A DNA stretch of 64,000 bases from Neoscytalidium dimidiatum (GCA_037367355.1 CM074700.1:558001-622000), one strand, 5' to 3'; shown: positions 12,018 to 24,810, numbered from the stretch's first letter. Notes: generated by a model not told the origin, from the letters alone. A program made the numbers and translations.

Positions 12018-15000
12018 TCACACCCCCACCTCCGCGTCACTCGCACTCGCGCTCGCCCCTCCCTCGCCCTCCTTTCCTAACCCCTCCCTCACCACCACCG
12101 TCCTACTCCCCATCCCGCTCCAGCCCCTCCCCGCCGTCCTCATCACCCCGACTAGGTTCAGCCCACAGTCAAACCACCTTTCCTTGCGCACATAACAATC
12201 CTCCCTCCGCCCGCCTTCCACCGCGCTGCGCGCCGCTCGCGTCATCCTTGCCCGTTTGGGCTTAGCGCCGCTACCGCCGCCGCCGCCTGCGCTCACCAAG
12301 CCACCGGTGCTACGCATGCGCTCCTGCTCGAGACGCAGGTCGAAGGCCGCGATGCTGCGGACGTAGGGGGCGAGATCCTCGACGAGGATAGCGAAAGTGC
12401 GGTCAAAGGAGGAGGCCGTCATTGATGATGATGATGCGCCGGAAATAGCGGCCGCGGCAGCGGATTGCGGGGGCTCGGCGAGGGGGTCGAGGACGAAGAA
12501 GTCGGCGCGGGTGAGGGGACGGGGGTGGGTGTTTATGTGGGTGGGGGAGAGGTGGGAGAGTATGGTGGTAGCGATGCCCGGCTCGTCGAGGGTGGGGAGC
12601 GTGGGGGTCAGGTCGTGGGTGAAGCTCGAGGTGGTGGCGGCGAGGGCGCAGCGGCGCGCGGTTAGGTGCGAGCTTACTGCGAGGTGGGTGTCGAGATTGG
12701 TAAAGTCGGTCAGGGGGTCGGCTTGGAGGAACGCGTAGCCATCGATGTAGTTGGCACGGGCCTTCTCGGGCAGAGGCGGTTGGGTTGGGTCCATGATGGG
12801 CTGCTGTGTTGTTAGCAACAAGGCACTTCGACGACGATGAAAGTTAGAACGAGAACTCACCTGATCGCGCGTCGGAAGGCCGACTCTGCAGTACACGTCC
12901 GCGGCACTTGAAAGCTCCGCTAAGCGTTCTATGTCCTGCAAAGCCCTGAGATTATTTCCTGCTCCCGATGTGTCTATCTCCATTTGATCTTCGTGACGCA
13001 ATCCGGAGCTGTAATTCTCCGGCTCGATGTTCCAGGACTCCGTAAGTTCGAGCATCAGCTCATATTCTCTGTCGAAGCCGACATGATCATCCTCAACAAC
13101 TATGTCATGTCCAACCCAGCCCATGCCGGTTTGATAAGTCCCTTCGCTAGCCACGCGAAGGATTTGCCCATGTTCATCCACATCCTTCCCTGGAGGCCAT
13201 CGTTGATAGATCCACTCCAAACCACCTTTGCGGTCGCCCACAGCCATCTGGCACCAAAAGTCAAGCTCCATGATGCTAGCTCTCAAGTCGCGACTCTTAC
13301 TCTCATAGAGATCGGAGATCGACTTTCGGTTGAGAAGATGTCCTTCCTTGGCTGCAATGAGTAAAAGGTAGTCTGTGGCCAAGTCCGTGGGAGCAGGAGT
13401 CATGCGAAGTATAGCGTGCAGAGAAGCTTCGTTTAAACGAACCAGGCTCTCATCTGTGCAAGTCATGATTATAGGCCTCCTTGAATGTATCGCAAGGTGC
13501 TCGACGGTCTGCCAGAAGTTCTTATCGTCCTCGAAGAGTACATCAACCTCTTCAAGTAGAATAAGTGACTGCTTCTGAGTTTGCTTAGGCTTCCCGAGAG
13601 TCGGCTGCACCTTTTCCTTTGCAACCTTAGGCTCCAAATTTTGCTTGGTGGAAGCTTTAGGCTTCGCAGTCGGCGGCACGGCAGGCCTGAAGAACGAACT
13701 CATACTCTTCTGCCGACCGCTCTCAATATCTTTCTTGAAAGCATTGCTCAGTCGTTCAGCGTCCGAGTCTACGGTCGCCTGCTCAGATTGTTCACGAGTT
13801 TGCCGTTGAACAAGATGGTTCTCGGTCATGTCTCCGATCTTATCCAGGACATCCTTGCCGCTTCGTCGACTGCTAGGGTTGATCTCAAAAACTTCGAACT
13901 CCAGTTCCTTAGCAACAGCAAATACAGCAGCGGTCTTTCCGGAGCCATGCGGACCGCTGAGGAGGACCAAATTGTGCAGTTTCCTCCCGCTCCCGAGGTT
14001 GTCAACGTCACCGCCGAATCGGATCATCGACTTGAGTCCTCCATGGCTCGAGCTTGGACGAGATTTGTCGTCTGGGTCGGTAAGCTCATCCAGGCCGTCG
14101 TCAACTGACACAATAAAGTCATCCAGGTCCTCCTTCTTCCTCTTCTTCTTTGCTGGCCTTCCGATTCCATTCTTTTTCGACTTCATACCAAACTCCTTGG
14201 TACCACCACCGACCGCATTGACCTTGAGCGCCTCCAGCCACTTGCGTAACGCAGAAATTTCCATCGAAGAACCCAACATATCAGCTGCATGCTTTGGGCT
14301 ATACTTCTGTACCCACGGTAGGCTTTCACACTCTCCTCTATCGAAGGCAGTCAAAGTGTTGGATATGCTGTTGAAAAGGTCGATCAGAACGGGGTGGGCC
14401 TGATGTTCGTCTGATGTAGAACGATCTTCCCCGCTGGTCTTGGAGGTCGTGAGACTCGATTTGAGAGTACGGATTTCAGATTGAACCCTGCGTTGTATGG
14501 TAGGTCCAGTAGTGAGCAGGCGCTTCGGAAAGCGCATCAGATCTTCGGAATTGGCGTAGGTTTCATCCTGCCAACTGCTACTTATTTGAAGCTCGTGTGT
14601 AACAAGCGGCAAAATGGCCTCGGAATCAGGGATTCCATATTGGACACTTTTGAACTTCCGCCGGTACTGAAAAGGCGACTCTGGGGCGTCAGCTTCTGGA
14701 GAAGTTCCTGAAGTCATTTCGGATCCTTCGTCATCTTCGACACGAGTGATGCCTTTCCATGGCCACGGTGCATCTAGACCCCCCAAGTTCCTGCGTGGCT
14801 TCGTTCCCATCATGCCAAAACTCGGAATTTCAGAAGTATTCTCAATCCCGCGCACTTGGGCACGTAATTTTCCAGGGGTAATTGCTGTCCCGCGCCTAGG
14901 TGGAGGTTTTGTTGTTGCCGAGGGTGCTACGTGGTGGTCGGTTCTTGTATTTGCATCGTCTGTGTCTTTACGGCTTGCCTTTCCGGTGAAGAAGGGATGT

Positions 15001-16137
15001 GTTGGCTTGGGGGGTCCCGCTGACTTCGACGACTTGGCTGGCACGCCAGGTTCTGAAGCAACATGCTTTTCTGGCTTGGACACACGCTTGATACCCGCAA
15101 GGATCTCATCAATATCCTCAGCCATCTGCACGGCCCGTTCGTCGTCCTTTATGTAAGGAATCTTCACGATCAGCTGCTTTGGTCCCTTCTTGTTCCCTCG
15201 GCTACGGGTCTTTCGTTCGTTGCTGGGATTCACAAGCTCCTCATTGGGGTGCTTAGATACCGGGGAGCTGAAGCGACCACTTGCATTGAGTCGCAGCATT
15301 TTCTTAGGCGGGGAAGGTTTAGATGGTGAAGACGGAACGGAAGCGCCCTTCTTTCTAGGAGTTCTTTGCGGTCTTGATGGCGTCGATTCGATGATCGGTG
15401 GTGACGAAGGTGGCACAGACGTATTCCTGCTATCATGCGTGACTTCAGCTGGCCTGAGTGAGGTATCTAGCACAACTTCTAAATCGGCACAGGCTGCCTG
15501 CTGGCCACGATCAGTGGGGCTAGACGCTTCAACCTCAATCATCTCTGGCGACATCTCCTGCTCTTTGTCGGCCTCAGTCTCCAACTGCTCTAGCCATGTC
15601 GGCTGTTGACCCTCCTCGACCGTCTTGTCATCCTGATCGACAGTCTCGCCTCTCTTTTTCAAAGAATTCTGCGCAGGCTCCTCTGGCTCAGGTGTGGCTG
15701 TCTTCTGCCGTTTCCTCCTGTCAAAATTTGGGTCCTCCTCAAGTGACGTTGCCCCGCTCGGATTTTTGGCAGTATCCACATCCTTCTTGAGCCCAGCAAA
15801 AGCGGCAATGGACGCCTGCTTCACCTTTGGCTGATCCTGATCTTCGTCCGACTTCCTTTTGCCATTGCGCACCTTTGATGTCGGTGGGCGACCTCGACCT
15901 CGCGGTTTTTTAGAAGGCTCCTCTAGGTCGGCTTGGTTTTCGTCTTGCAGTGGCGCGTCGCTGTGGGCGGCGAGCTCATGCACGTTTTCTTGGGCGGGTG
16001 AGGGTTGACCTAGGCAAATTAGACGGTAAGACGCAGCAAAGGAGCAATATCAGCTCACGATTGGACTTCGTGAAGAAGGGATGTATGTTTTGCTGGTCGG
16101 CTAGATTCATGGCCCTGCCGACGGCTGCGGATGCCAT
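12018..16137 (-). CDS. ELG1: ELG1/ATAD5-like subunit of the alternative RFC complex (PCNA unloader)
   Basis: Three exons on the minus strand (16137-16059, 16009-12861, 12803-12018) give 1337 residues. Exon 1 encodes a short N-terminus ending in QQNIHPFFTKSN, a PIP-box-like PCNA-binding peptide. A long Lys/Arg/Ser-rich disordered region follows, with GRGRPP-type AT-hook-like segments. The AAA+ ATPase core has Walker A GPHGSGKT at ~711 and a Walker B-like LILLEEVDVLFEDD at ~840, flanked by an LPWVQKYSP box typical of RFC large subunits. The family forms an RFC-like complex that removes SUMO-PCNA or PCNA from chromatin after replication. Intron 2 (12860-12804, 57 bp) is a multiple of three with no stop, so intron retention would only insert 19 residues. 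It diverges from the UTP8-like gene. The C-terminus is GC-rich and least certain. Confidence 0.87.
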
Positions 16138-16567
16138 TGAGCGCTACTGCATTTCAAGGCTGGACTTCTGTAGTGAGCGTATAGATTAGGTGGAAAAAGA
16201 GGGGTGATGAGACGGAAGAAGCGCTCCACAAGAGGCTGCGCTGTGCTGAAGGTATTTGTTGCGTGGTATGGAAGTAGGCAGTAACAGCGGCTGACTTCCT
16301 GGAGCAGCAGGGCTGCAGATGTCGCGCACGCGTCGAGGTGACGGGCAGTGACGCGCCTCGCCAATCGCGCGGGCCTGGGCGCCAGCATGCGAATGAGTCG
16401 TGCGACCTCCGGCTTAACTCCGGCTGTCGGACAAATTGGCTCCGACAACTTTCTGCCGTCGAGAACTTTTTGTGAAGCGCGCATTGCGACAGGCCCAGCT
16501 TTGCGCTCCAAGTGCCTTCGCCGCTCTCCCAGGACCATTCGTGCCGCTCGAGGCCTGGAAATCAGCC
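16138..16567. promoter_or_regulatory. Divergent promoter between ELG1 and the UTP8-like gene
   Basis: The two start codons are separated by 430 bp with no other gene, so both must be driven from here. The right half is GC-rich and has T/C-rich tracts. No specific factor site can be named from the sequence alone. Confidence 0.55.
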
Positions 16568-19546
16568 ATGTCGTCCGGAAGGGAATTGGAAGCACCACAC
16601 ACGCTGGCTTCGCTGCCGAAGCCCATTGATCCTGTCAATGGCCGCACACTCGCCTCCACCGTATACAGCTTGAATGCTGCCCGGAAAAGAAAAAGGTCCG
16701 AACTCGCTGTCAGCGTTGATGGCGACGGTATCAGCATCTTCGATGTATGAGTTGTCCTCAGATACAACGTTTCACCCTACGCTAACTTTCCTTCACAGGT
16801 TCAAGCACCGCGACTGATTACTTCTTACGCTCTTCCTCCTCAATCTTCCTTCACCGCACCTCCCTTCTCCGTATACTTCAAGGCAAATAAGCAGCGCCCA
16901 GCAAAACGCTATACTTACGCGACAGTCAAGGAGAGCTCCGGCAGTTCGCGGCACCAGATACTATGTTTTTCGGAAGAAATGCACACCCCACCCACTGGAA
17001 ATCCCGAAAAGACGGCCTACATCATCCCTCCTTCCTCTGGCACTGTCTTCTCGATCGATGCACTTCCACTTAAGCCTGACGAGAATGACAATGGGAACAC
17101 TCATGATGTGGTCGTGCTGTTCGAAAATGGTCAGCTGGATTGCTTCTCTGCGGACTTGCAAACATTGAAGTGGTCAACACATGTCGCCTCCGAGGCCACG
17201 GGTGACGTGACGGTTGAGTTCTCTACATATACGGATGCTGCAATAGCACGACGAGGCTTGTTCAAGAGCCGGGAGGATGCGATTGCTGTGCTGGACCCCG
17301 CCCCTGAGGCTGAGTCCGAATCCCTGGCCGCCACAACGCTCTTGTGTGTCGTCACTCGCCCCGCCGACGGCGACTCTTTCCGCACTCAAGGACGCAGTCT
17401 GCATGTGTGTGCTGTTCGGCCCAAGATTACGGGTGGCATAACAATCAACAGGCCGAATGTGCAAGATCTCCTTACACTTCGCCTCCCTCGCTCTAAAGTC
17501 GATTCTCGGGCCGACCTGCAACCCTCGTATTCCCTCCATGTGTCATCTGGTCTCCTCTATCAACTTGCCTCTGGATCAATAATCACTTACGACTTTTCCA
17601 CCACTGTGCCCCAGCTCAAATCAGAGCTCACTGTCCCGGGTACTCCGCTTAAGAGCTTTGTTCGCATATCCTCGTCGCTTTTGATGGCTGCATCACCAAT
17701 CTCATGTGCCTTGTATGATGTCAAGTATAATTCGGTGCAGGCCATCCTTCCTTTAGAGTCTGAGAGTGGCGGAGAGGGGAAGAGCGAAGGAGGCAAGCGG
17801 AGGAAGAGAAAGCACGAGGTGCCTGTTGACACGCCATCCCCACTTTCCCTATTGCATTTCGTCTCTGACCTTGGGCTCGTAGTTGGGCTGGCCCATGGTG
17901 AGCTTGTTGGGCTTCAACTTGGCTCAGAGGCATCTTCTTCGAAACGCGGCAAAATTCGTGGTGGGCTCTTGATTGATGCCATTGGCAAAGGTGTTGGTCG
18001 CAAGCCTGGCAAGTTTGACGCGCCATCTACCACCTCGGATCCTCTCGGCGTATGCTTTCTCAATCCTGTTGACACGGGGAGCAAGGAGTGGAAACATGCA
18101 CGCAAACAACTGAATAAGTTCATCGAGTCGGAGGACATGAAGAATTTCGAGGAACTATTTGCGAAAGAAGTCGGCATCGAACTGAAGGGGAAAACTTCAA
18201 CCCAAGAAATAACCGTCGATGACAAGGTGAATGGAACGACAGATGTCACTATGGCTGATGGAGAGCCAAAAGCTGAAGAACCGAAGATAAATGGGCTGGC
18301 TGACGAAGAGGATGACCAAGCCCTTCTAGAATGGGTATTCCCGGAGGCACCTTGGGATGTCAATCTACAGACCAAGCGTCATAAAGCTGTATATCTCTTG
18401 AGTAAGGTCTTCGCCTTCTCATCAGCCGAGAAAGAGATCATCGTCCACGATCTGCCAAGCACACCATTGAGGATACGGTTTTTTCCTCCAAACGCATTCC
18501 AATGGCTTATTTGGACCGGTTTCCTCACCACCGATATGATTGGTCAAGCTATTCGGCAGGATTCCACCGGCTTGCAGACCATCTCGGCTTCAGATGTCAT
18601 TGCTTCTATCCTGAACTTTGATCCGGGCATGCAGTTGCTTTGTGATGTGCTTGAGGGCCACCCATTCCTGGATGTGGATCTAGCAGTCCAAGCCATCAAG
18701 GCATTAGTAAAAAGTCTCGAAACCGAATCCTTCCCAGAAATCAAAGGCCAGCTCACCAACCGTCCCGAGCAAAACGACGACACCACCGCCGGAGACGAGG
18801 AATCGGCAGCCAAAGCCTTCAATGCTGAAGCAGACGCAGCAGCCTGGTCCCTCGCGCGCGCAGAATCCTTCGTCGATTCCGGCATCGTCGTCCGCAGCCA
18901 CTCCCTCCTCAAAGCGCTCACAACCCTCCACGCCTACCCGGCCCCACTAGTCACGCAGACCCTCCGCAAATCCCTCACGCACAAGGAGATCATCTTCCTC
19001 ATCAACATCTTGCGTCTCGAACTGCACGAGGGCGGTTGGATCAACACGTACCTGCAGGACGGCCCGCACGACGACCCGGCCGAGTTCGGCGACCCGTCCG
19101 ACCGCGCCATCGTGCTCATCGCCGACCTGCTCGGCTCCGCACTCGACGCCATCGGCGCCGCCGGCTGGCTCACTTCTGGCAACGACGCCAAGGCCGACAC
19201 CGTCCAGGCGCTGCGCATGGAGGTCGGCGCCGCGCTGGAGGGCATCCACGAGGCGGCGTTCATGGAGGGGCTGCTCCAGGATTTCATCCGCTTCGGCTGG
19301 CAGAAGAAGACCGTCCAGCAGGGGCCGAGTGATCGGAAGTTGCGGGAGAAGGGCAAGCCGCTTACCTTGCGAAACGCGGATGAGAAGGAAGCGAGGATTT
19401 TGCCGCTGGGCTTCAAGGTTGAGGGCAAGGTCGAGGAGGCGAGGGTCGAGAAGAGTGGGGAGGTGCGGCAGTTGTCGAAGAGGGAGATCGGGCGGAAGAT
19501 TAGTATGAGGGTCGGGAAGTATAGTTTCGAGCGGATTGAGGTGTAG
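16568..19546 (+). CDS. UTP8: UTP8-like U3 snoRNP/small-subunit processome protein
   Basis: Two exons (16568-16744, 16799-19546) with a 54-bp intron give 974 residues. The N-terminus (LPKPIDPVNGRTLASTVYSL, then KRKRSELAVSVDGDGISIFD) matches the start of a WD40-like propeller, with the QAPRLITSYALPP strand directly after the intron. A basic KRRKRKHE stretch at ~365 looks like a nuclear/nucleolar signal. The C-terminal half is helical and acidic with a basic end. In the family, Utp8 belongs to the t-UTP/UtpA subcomplex, which binds early pre-18S rRNA and links rDNA transcription to processing; yeast Utp8 is also implicated in tRNA export. The ATG at 16568 was chosen over upstream non-ATG openings. 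The assignment is from overall pattern, so a related nucleolar WD protein is possible. Confidence 0.6.
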
Positions 19547-22500
19547 ATGTGGGTTGGGTGGAAAAGTGGAAGAGAGGGATACCCGGGTAGAATGGAAAAT
19601 TCTTCAATCCTAATCACGGACAATATGGGGGTGTTGCGTGCAGCCGTCGTCGAGGATGAAGTTGTGCGGTGGTGTTTGAGTAAGGCAATTCTTGGAGAAT
19701 CATTGGATTGAAGGTCGTAAAAGCAGCTTAGATGGTGATCTTGCAGACTTGATCTTTGCAAGATCGGTTGGTCTCCTTGGGCAAGCAGGTGCCCATGAGA
19801 AGCTCTCCGTTGCCCAATCTCTGAGTCCCGCAACACTGTGTACCGTCCCGCCAAGTCCACAACAAATAGCGTGAAGGTTTGTGGGTAGTTGGAGACACAT
19901 AGATGTCGTGAGAGACTGGAGGTATCTACGTCTGGACGGCTGCTTCAACTGCCCACAGACATCCACTACCACTCAAGCTACATCCGCTCGGCCGTCAACT
20001 CCAGCTGTAGATCAGCGAGCCTGAGTTAACGCCCTCATGCTCATTCAGATTCGTTTCCACCCGCAGGAGGTATCCTAATATTCATCCTTCTACCTAAGAA
20101 AGGCGGCGACGACAGGAAACGGATAGCGAAGACAGAGTACCTAGAAAATCGAAGTGCCATATGTATTACCGATCAACGGCCCAACGGCGCAAGAAAAGAG
20201 CTTAAGATGTCTCGATAAACGCTTTTGGACGAATGCGATCATCACATGAAGTGCCAGACCACGGCAAGGAGTGCCGACAAGCTTTGCGGAACCGCACCAA
20301 ACGTTGAAAGAAGGTTCCTGTTTAAGGGTATGGAACGTCTGCAATTTTCGATGATCGAATGTGCGTCTTATTCATACATGGCCTTGGATCTTCGATCATC
20401 ACGAACTTAGAGCGGGGGAGGTGAACTCAATCTGACAGATTCATGTGGCTGGCGGGATTCTACGGCGGGGAGGGGAGTTGAGGCTGAACGCTCTCGGGGT
20501 TTACTCCGCGTGTCCGTATAGGCGGGGAGTGGCGGCTTAGTCGATGCCGTGCTGGGCACGCGACTGCCGGCCACACGTGCTTCCAAGGGCAACAGAACGC
20601 TGTGTGGACCCTGGGGAAGTTTCGGATGCTGGTACGTGGCAGAGGATACATCGGCTCCGGCATGGCCATGCTCCGTATCCCGGAACCATTCAGCTCGACG
20701 TCCCCGCGACGAGGACATGTCCGTCCAGGCGGAGCGGCTCGTGTCAAATTGGATCCATCTGGAGCTGAGCCGGCTCTCCGAGCGAACCGACAGTCGGGAC
20801 GAACCCCGACACGAGGCACCCGTCTCACTTCCGCCGGCCAGGTGATCACCGCGGGGATGCTGCTGATGAAAAGGGACGCATGTGCATATACCGTTTTAGG
20901 CAATAAAGAGCATGGTGTATACCGGAGGCAGAAGCCGACAGACGCACAATAGTCAATTAGATTACCACTTGTCATTCAGCTGCCGGATATGACTTTGTGC
21001 CCGCTGTTCTGGCTTCGCTCGCTACCTCGCCATCGGAATCGATATCGCGCCCGGGATTTCTAATTCTGGATAGCGGTCTGTCTGACGTCGAAGTTTAACT
21101 TCACTGTTGTCAGCCTTCTCTGAGGTCTCACAACGATAGGTTCTCGAGGCGGAGAATTTTTTTTTTTTTTTTTTGCATTCGGGCGCTACTTGTACTTGAA
21201 GACCAGAGGTTGTGAAGATCTCCACTCTCCACATATCCACCATCCCCTACCAATGTTTCCTCTCTTTAAAAACAATTCTAGCCCACTGTACATGTGCCCA
21301 GTCTTACCCAAACATGACATGGGAAATCTCTGTTGTCTCTTCCAAGCCGGTCGTAGTCATTACTCTGGTCTGCTCAAAAGATGGTGCTGCTTTATGTTGG
21401 CGATCTTATGCAGCCCCTTATTTCGCCAAGTAGCTAAGCCTATTTCAATATGCGCTTTAGTAAATAACCATCATACCAAGTGCTTGCATACACTTTCTGC
21501 CTCTTGCCATGCTGTGGTTGTATACGTATTTCGTGGAGATAATAGTGCAAGCATATTCGTGCTCGTGTGTCGGCAGGATGGACACCAAGGCAGGTCTATA
21601 AACGGTCATGACCGAGTTCGTGCATGTAGTAGGACCATGGGTAACTTCAGAAGTATCCCTACGAGCCGGAAAGAGCAATGCTGCTAGGGCGGCAGATGTG
21701 TCGAAGCAGACATATTGAGCGACCGTAGAAGCGTTCGACGTGACGATGCCTGGAGGTTCAATGTTCGGACTGTTAGCAAACCTCGCAAGGGGCGGAACTA
21801 TTCTTATATTCACGCGTTAGCTTAATCATTGTCCTTTCTAGGTCCAGTTCCTACGAGCCTGGTATCAATCCAGGCATCCGGTTACTGGTATAGTCGTTTA
21901 GATTGTTAAAAAGGTTGGTTGTAGATCCTGCAGCCCTGTACCGTCTGAACTATTCCCTTCGCACATCGTGTCCTCTCGGTATTTCCTCACTTTGGAGGCG
22001 AGCCCGAATGCGGGATCGAAGTGGCATATCAAGAATAGCGGGGTTAAGGCTTTTGAAGATGGAAGCTGTGATGGCTGAAGCTGCTGCCGCTGTTGCTGGA
22101 TCTGCCTTGCTCCTCGCCACCGATCGGAAGGAGAGTTTGACTCGCGACGAAATAGCAGCATCGCAATGAACCCGTGCAAATGGAGACGTGAATCTGGATA
22201 GCGACCATGCAGGTACATCGTAAGGATTGAAAGCAGATAAAATTGCCTTGTACAAGCTGTTGGTGATGGAGCGTTTCCTAGGCGCTCGTTTCGAGCACGA
22301 AGGAAGGGAGAGGGTGTGAGCTGGCACTGACCGCCCGCAAACCCTCACGTAAACGGTTTGGCTACCCAAATCCCCTCCGCCCCTAGCCTAAATCTAGGTA
22401 TCCGTCCAGCCGTATCGAGCTTCCTTCCAACTGAGTCGCGGAAGACGTTATGCGGTCTCTAGAGAAGACTAGCAGGTTCTCAACCAATTCAACAACCAAT

Positions 22501-23595
22501 GGGAACCCGACAACCGCCACATCCCTCCTGCTTCTCCTCTTCTTTGCCTGTGACAAAGCGCAAATTTCTCTTTGTCATCGTGTAGGATGTATAAGCGTAA
22601 GTCGCTTTTGCTGCCGTCTCTCGGCGAGCACAGCGCAACACTTGCGCAACCTCCACCAGAGCCTTCACCAAGACACAAAGGACTTCTTGCCGGCCCAGCA
22701 ACATTGGACAGAGCCATGATTTATGCGGGTCGACAAATCTGTGGAGCGGAGTTCCTTCCACGGTGGAGCGCCGGAGACCATCGGTGTTACAGTATCATCG
22801 ACATATTTTTTTTTTTTCTTATTTTCCGAACTGAAAATGGCCTGATTTTCGGAACATCTTTCCCCGTTCTAGCGCCGACCGCAGGTCTCCGCGGAACCCA
22901 CCTCTCGGCGCCCGTTTGCCCGTAGATTGCAGGACACTCTGCGAATCTCTCGTTATACGTGATGTCAAGTTGCGTGCGAGAGGAGCTGTCTAGCGGCATT
23001 CGTTGGACGTGTTCTTCAGTGAGGAATCGTAGAGCTTTCATATAGCGAGTAAGAGCGTGCATCCTTTGGAATAGGCAGGGAAATAACCTTGACGGATAAG
23101 AAGCTCTCACCTCCATGGCTATATTCTGCGGAAGGGCAATGAAGTAGCTTTTCTGCAAGAGCAAAATGCCAGTCATGTGGGCCTAGCTTTACAAGAGGGC
23201 ACATCCCGAAGCCCAAAGCTTAAAGGTCGGGACAAAGGGCATGCCGGTCTGGACTCTTCAGACAGGATAGGAAATTTCCCAACGTCGGACTGAGACTGGC
23301 ATGCCCTCTTGCCCCATTCAGCAGTTTGATCGACAGAAAGGCCGAGCCAGTGCCACGAAGGGGGCGCGGTGAGAAGACGGAGTCAGGGGGGTAAGATAAC
23401 ATTCCATTGTGTAATCAAAGGGACTCTTGTTTTCCACTTGACACATCCGCACCATTCGCCAAAAACTCCTAGCTCACCGCGGTTAGCTGAGCGATGAGTC
23501 CAACGGCCTTCTCTCGCTCCTGGTGTCTCCATCTCATTGCTCCTCCTCCCCAGGTCACCGGCTCACGAGACCTCCCTGTTCCTCTATCCCCTTGC
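19547..23595. other. Four-kilobase region with no confident gene
   Basis: This lies between the UTP8-like gene and the convergent dehydrogenase. Apart from the low-confidence minus-strand exon at 20407-20850, open frames such as 21950-22369 minus and 21190-21687 plus lack ATG starts, motifs or splice support. It includes an 18-base T run at 21157-21174 and short T-rich runs near 22806. Confidence 0.45.
20407..20850 (-). CDS. Possible 3' exon of an unrecognised basic, Ser/Pro-rich protein
   Basis: On the minus strand about 148 codons stay open from ~20850 to a TAA at 20407. They could follow an acceptor CTTTTCATCAG with a C/T-rich tract just upstream. The product is Arg/Ser-rich, then Pro-rich (for example SSRGRRAEWFRDTEHGHAG and STASTKPPLPAYTD), like the disordered cytoplasmic tail of many fungal proteins. 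The nearest in-frame ATG is at 20718. Upstream exons could not be linked in phase, and no domain is visible, so it may be a chance frame in GC-rich DNA. Confidence 0.25.
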   Translation of the reverse strand, partial: GDHLAGGSETGASCRGSSRLSVRSESRLSSRWIQFDTSRSAWTDMSSSRGRRAEWFRDTEHGHAGADVSSATYQHPKLPQGPHSVLLPLEARVAGSRVPSTASTKPPLPAYTDTRSKPRERSASTPLPAVESRQPHESVRLSSPPPL

Positions 23596-24414
23596 TCACC
23601 ACGCTCCCACGATACCAGCAATCGGGATATCGATACCCGTCGTATAGCTCGCCACGTCGCTCAGCAGATACACGTACGCGCCGCCCAGCTCCTGCGGAAT
23701 GGCCAAGCGAGGCATGCCGCCGTAATTGCGCATCTTCTCCGGCCACTCGGGGTTGTTCTCGATATAATACGTCATCGCGGTCCTGACGAAGCCCGGCGAG
23801 ATGCTGTTCACCCTGATGCCGTGCTTCGCCCACTCCATGGCCAGCGTGTGGGTCATGTTCCTGACGGCGGCCTTGGTGCCGCCGTAGGGCGCGGACGGAG
23901 CCGCCCTGTTGGGCCGATAGCTGGTCATGCTGGCGGTGAAGACGATGGCGCCCTTGACGCCGAGGGCGATGAAGCGGCGCGCGGCCGCCTGCGCGCACGA
24001 GAAGGCGCCGAAGACGTTGAGCCGGAAGATCTGCTCGACCTGCTCGCGGCTGAAGTCGAGCGCCGGCTGGTGCTTGGTCATGCCCGCGTTGGCGACGAGC
24101 CCGTGGAGCGCGCCCTCGGCCGCGACGATCGCGTCGAGCGCGGCCTCGACGCTCGGCTCCGACGTCACGTCCGTGTGGATGTGCTTGAAGCGCTCCGGGA
24201 ACCGCTTCGCCAGCGCCCGGAAGTCGTCGCCCGGCTCCAGCAGGTCGAGCGAGTAGACTGTTTTGGCTGAGTTGGCGAGGCATACTTCGGCGATGCCGAG
24301 CCCGATGCCGCGGTTCGCCTATAGGGGGAGCAACAGTCAGTGTTTTCTGTTTTTGGTAAGTGGTGATGCGGGCGGGTGCGGTCCGAGCATTTCTACGTCA
24401 TGGCGCAGCAGCGG

Positions 24415-24446
<32 letters not shown>

Positions 24447-24810
24447 GCGGCGACGGGAGCCGGAGATCTTGGCCGGACACGTGGGGGAGTTCACGGCATG
24501 CGATATATGAGCTTCTCGCAGTGCAGATCGAGCTTATTGGGTCGACCCTGAGAATTGATTTTCGAGATTGTGTTATGGTTGGAGGCAGGCCCAGTTTTAC
24601 GCTGCGGAGCAGGCTCGAAGGAGTCGATCCGTAGGGAGGCGATGCTGAGTGCTGCTGACGAAGCGGTTCACTTACACCAGTGATGGCAATGACTTTGTCT
24701 TTCAAAGTGATCTGCCAATTGAAGTCTGGCGGGGGTTGTGTGCTGAGGAAAGCTGGCATTGCTTGCCCCTCGCCCTGAAGGACCTCCTGGCCTTGATCGA
24801 TAGAGCCCAT
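23596..24810 (-). CDS. Short-chain dehydrogenase/reductase (classical SDR)
   Basis: Two exons on the minus strand (24810-24676 and 24318-23596) give 285 residues, the normal SDR size with a ~35-residue N-terminal extension. The Rossmann dinucleotide motif TGANRGIG (~44-51) is rebuilt exactly across the intron, supporting the junction. Other hallmarks follow: VANAGM (~120), the NVFG Asn (~146), catalytic Ser in the TASMTS stretch (~175-178), and Tyr190-x3-Lys194 in PYGGTKAAV. The RVNSISPG segment and C-terminal GIDIPIAGI match sugar-alcohol or polyol-type SDRs with NADP(H)-dependent oxidoreductase activity; the substrate is not deducible. The intron (24319-24674, 356 bp) is unusually long for this window and holds a GGC triplet repeat. 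Third positions are very GC-rich. Confidence 0.88.
24418..24452. repeat. GGC trinucleotide microsatellite inside the SDR intron
   Basis: About eleven nearly perfect GGC units lie in the 356-bp intron of the SDR gene. Because the repeat is intronic, length change would not alter the protein, though it could influence splicing. Confidence 0.85.

Noticed and set aside
21950..22369. 139-codon minus-strand frame (Ser/Ala-rich)
   Set aside because: Its first codon is TTG, no upstream exon could be linked and no domain is visible.
23555..24283. Alternative minus-strand frame across the SDR gene
   Set aside because: Shifted-frame shadow; the true frame has TGANRGIG, the Tyr/Lys pair and other SDR hallmarks.
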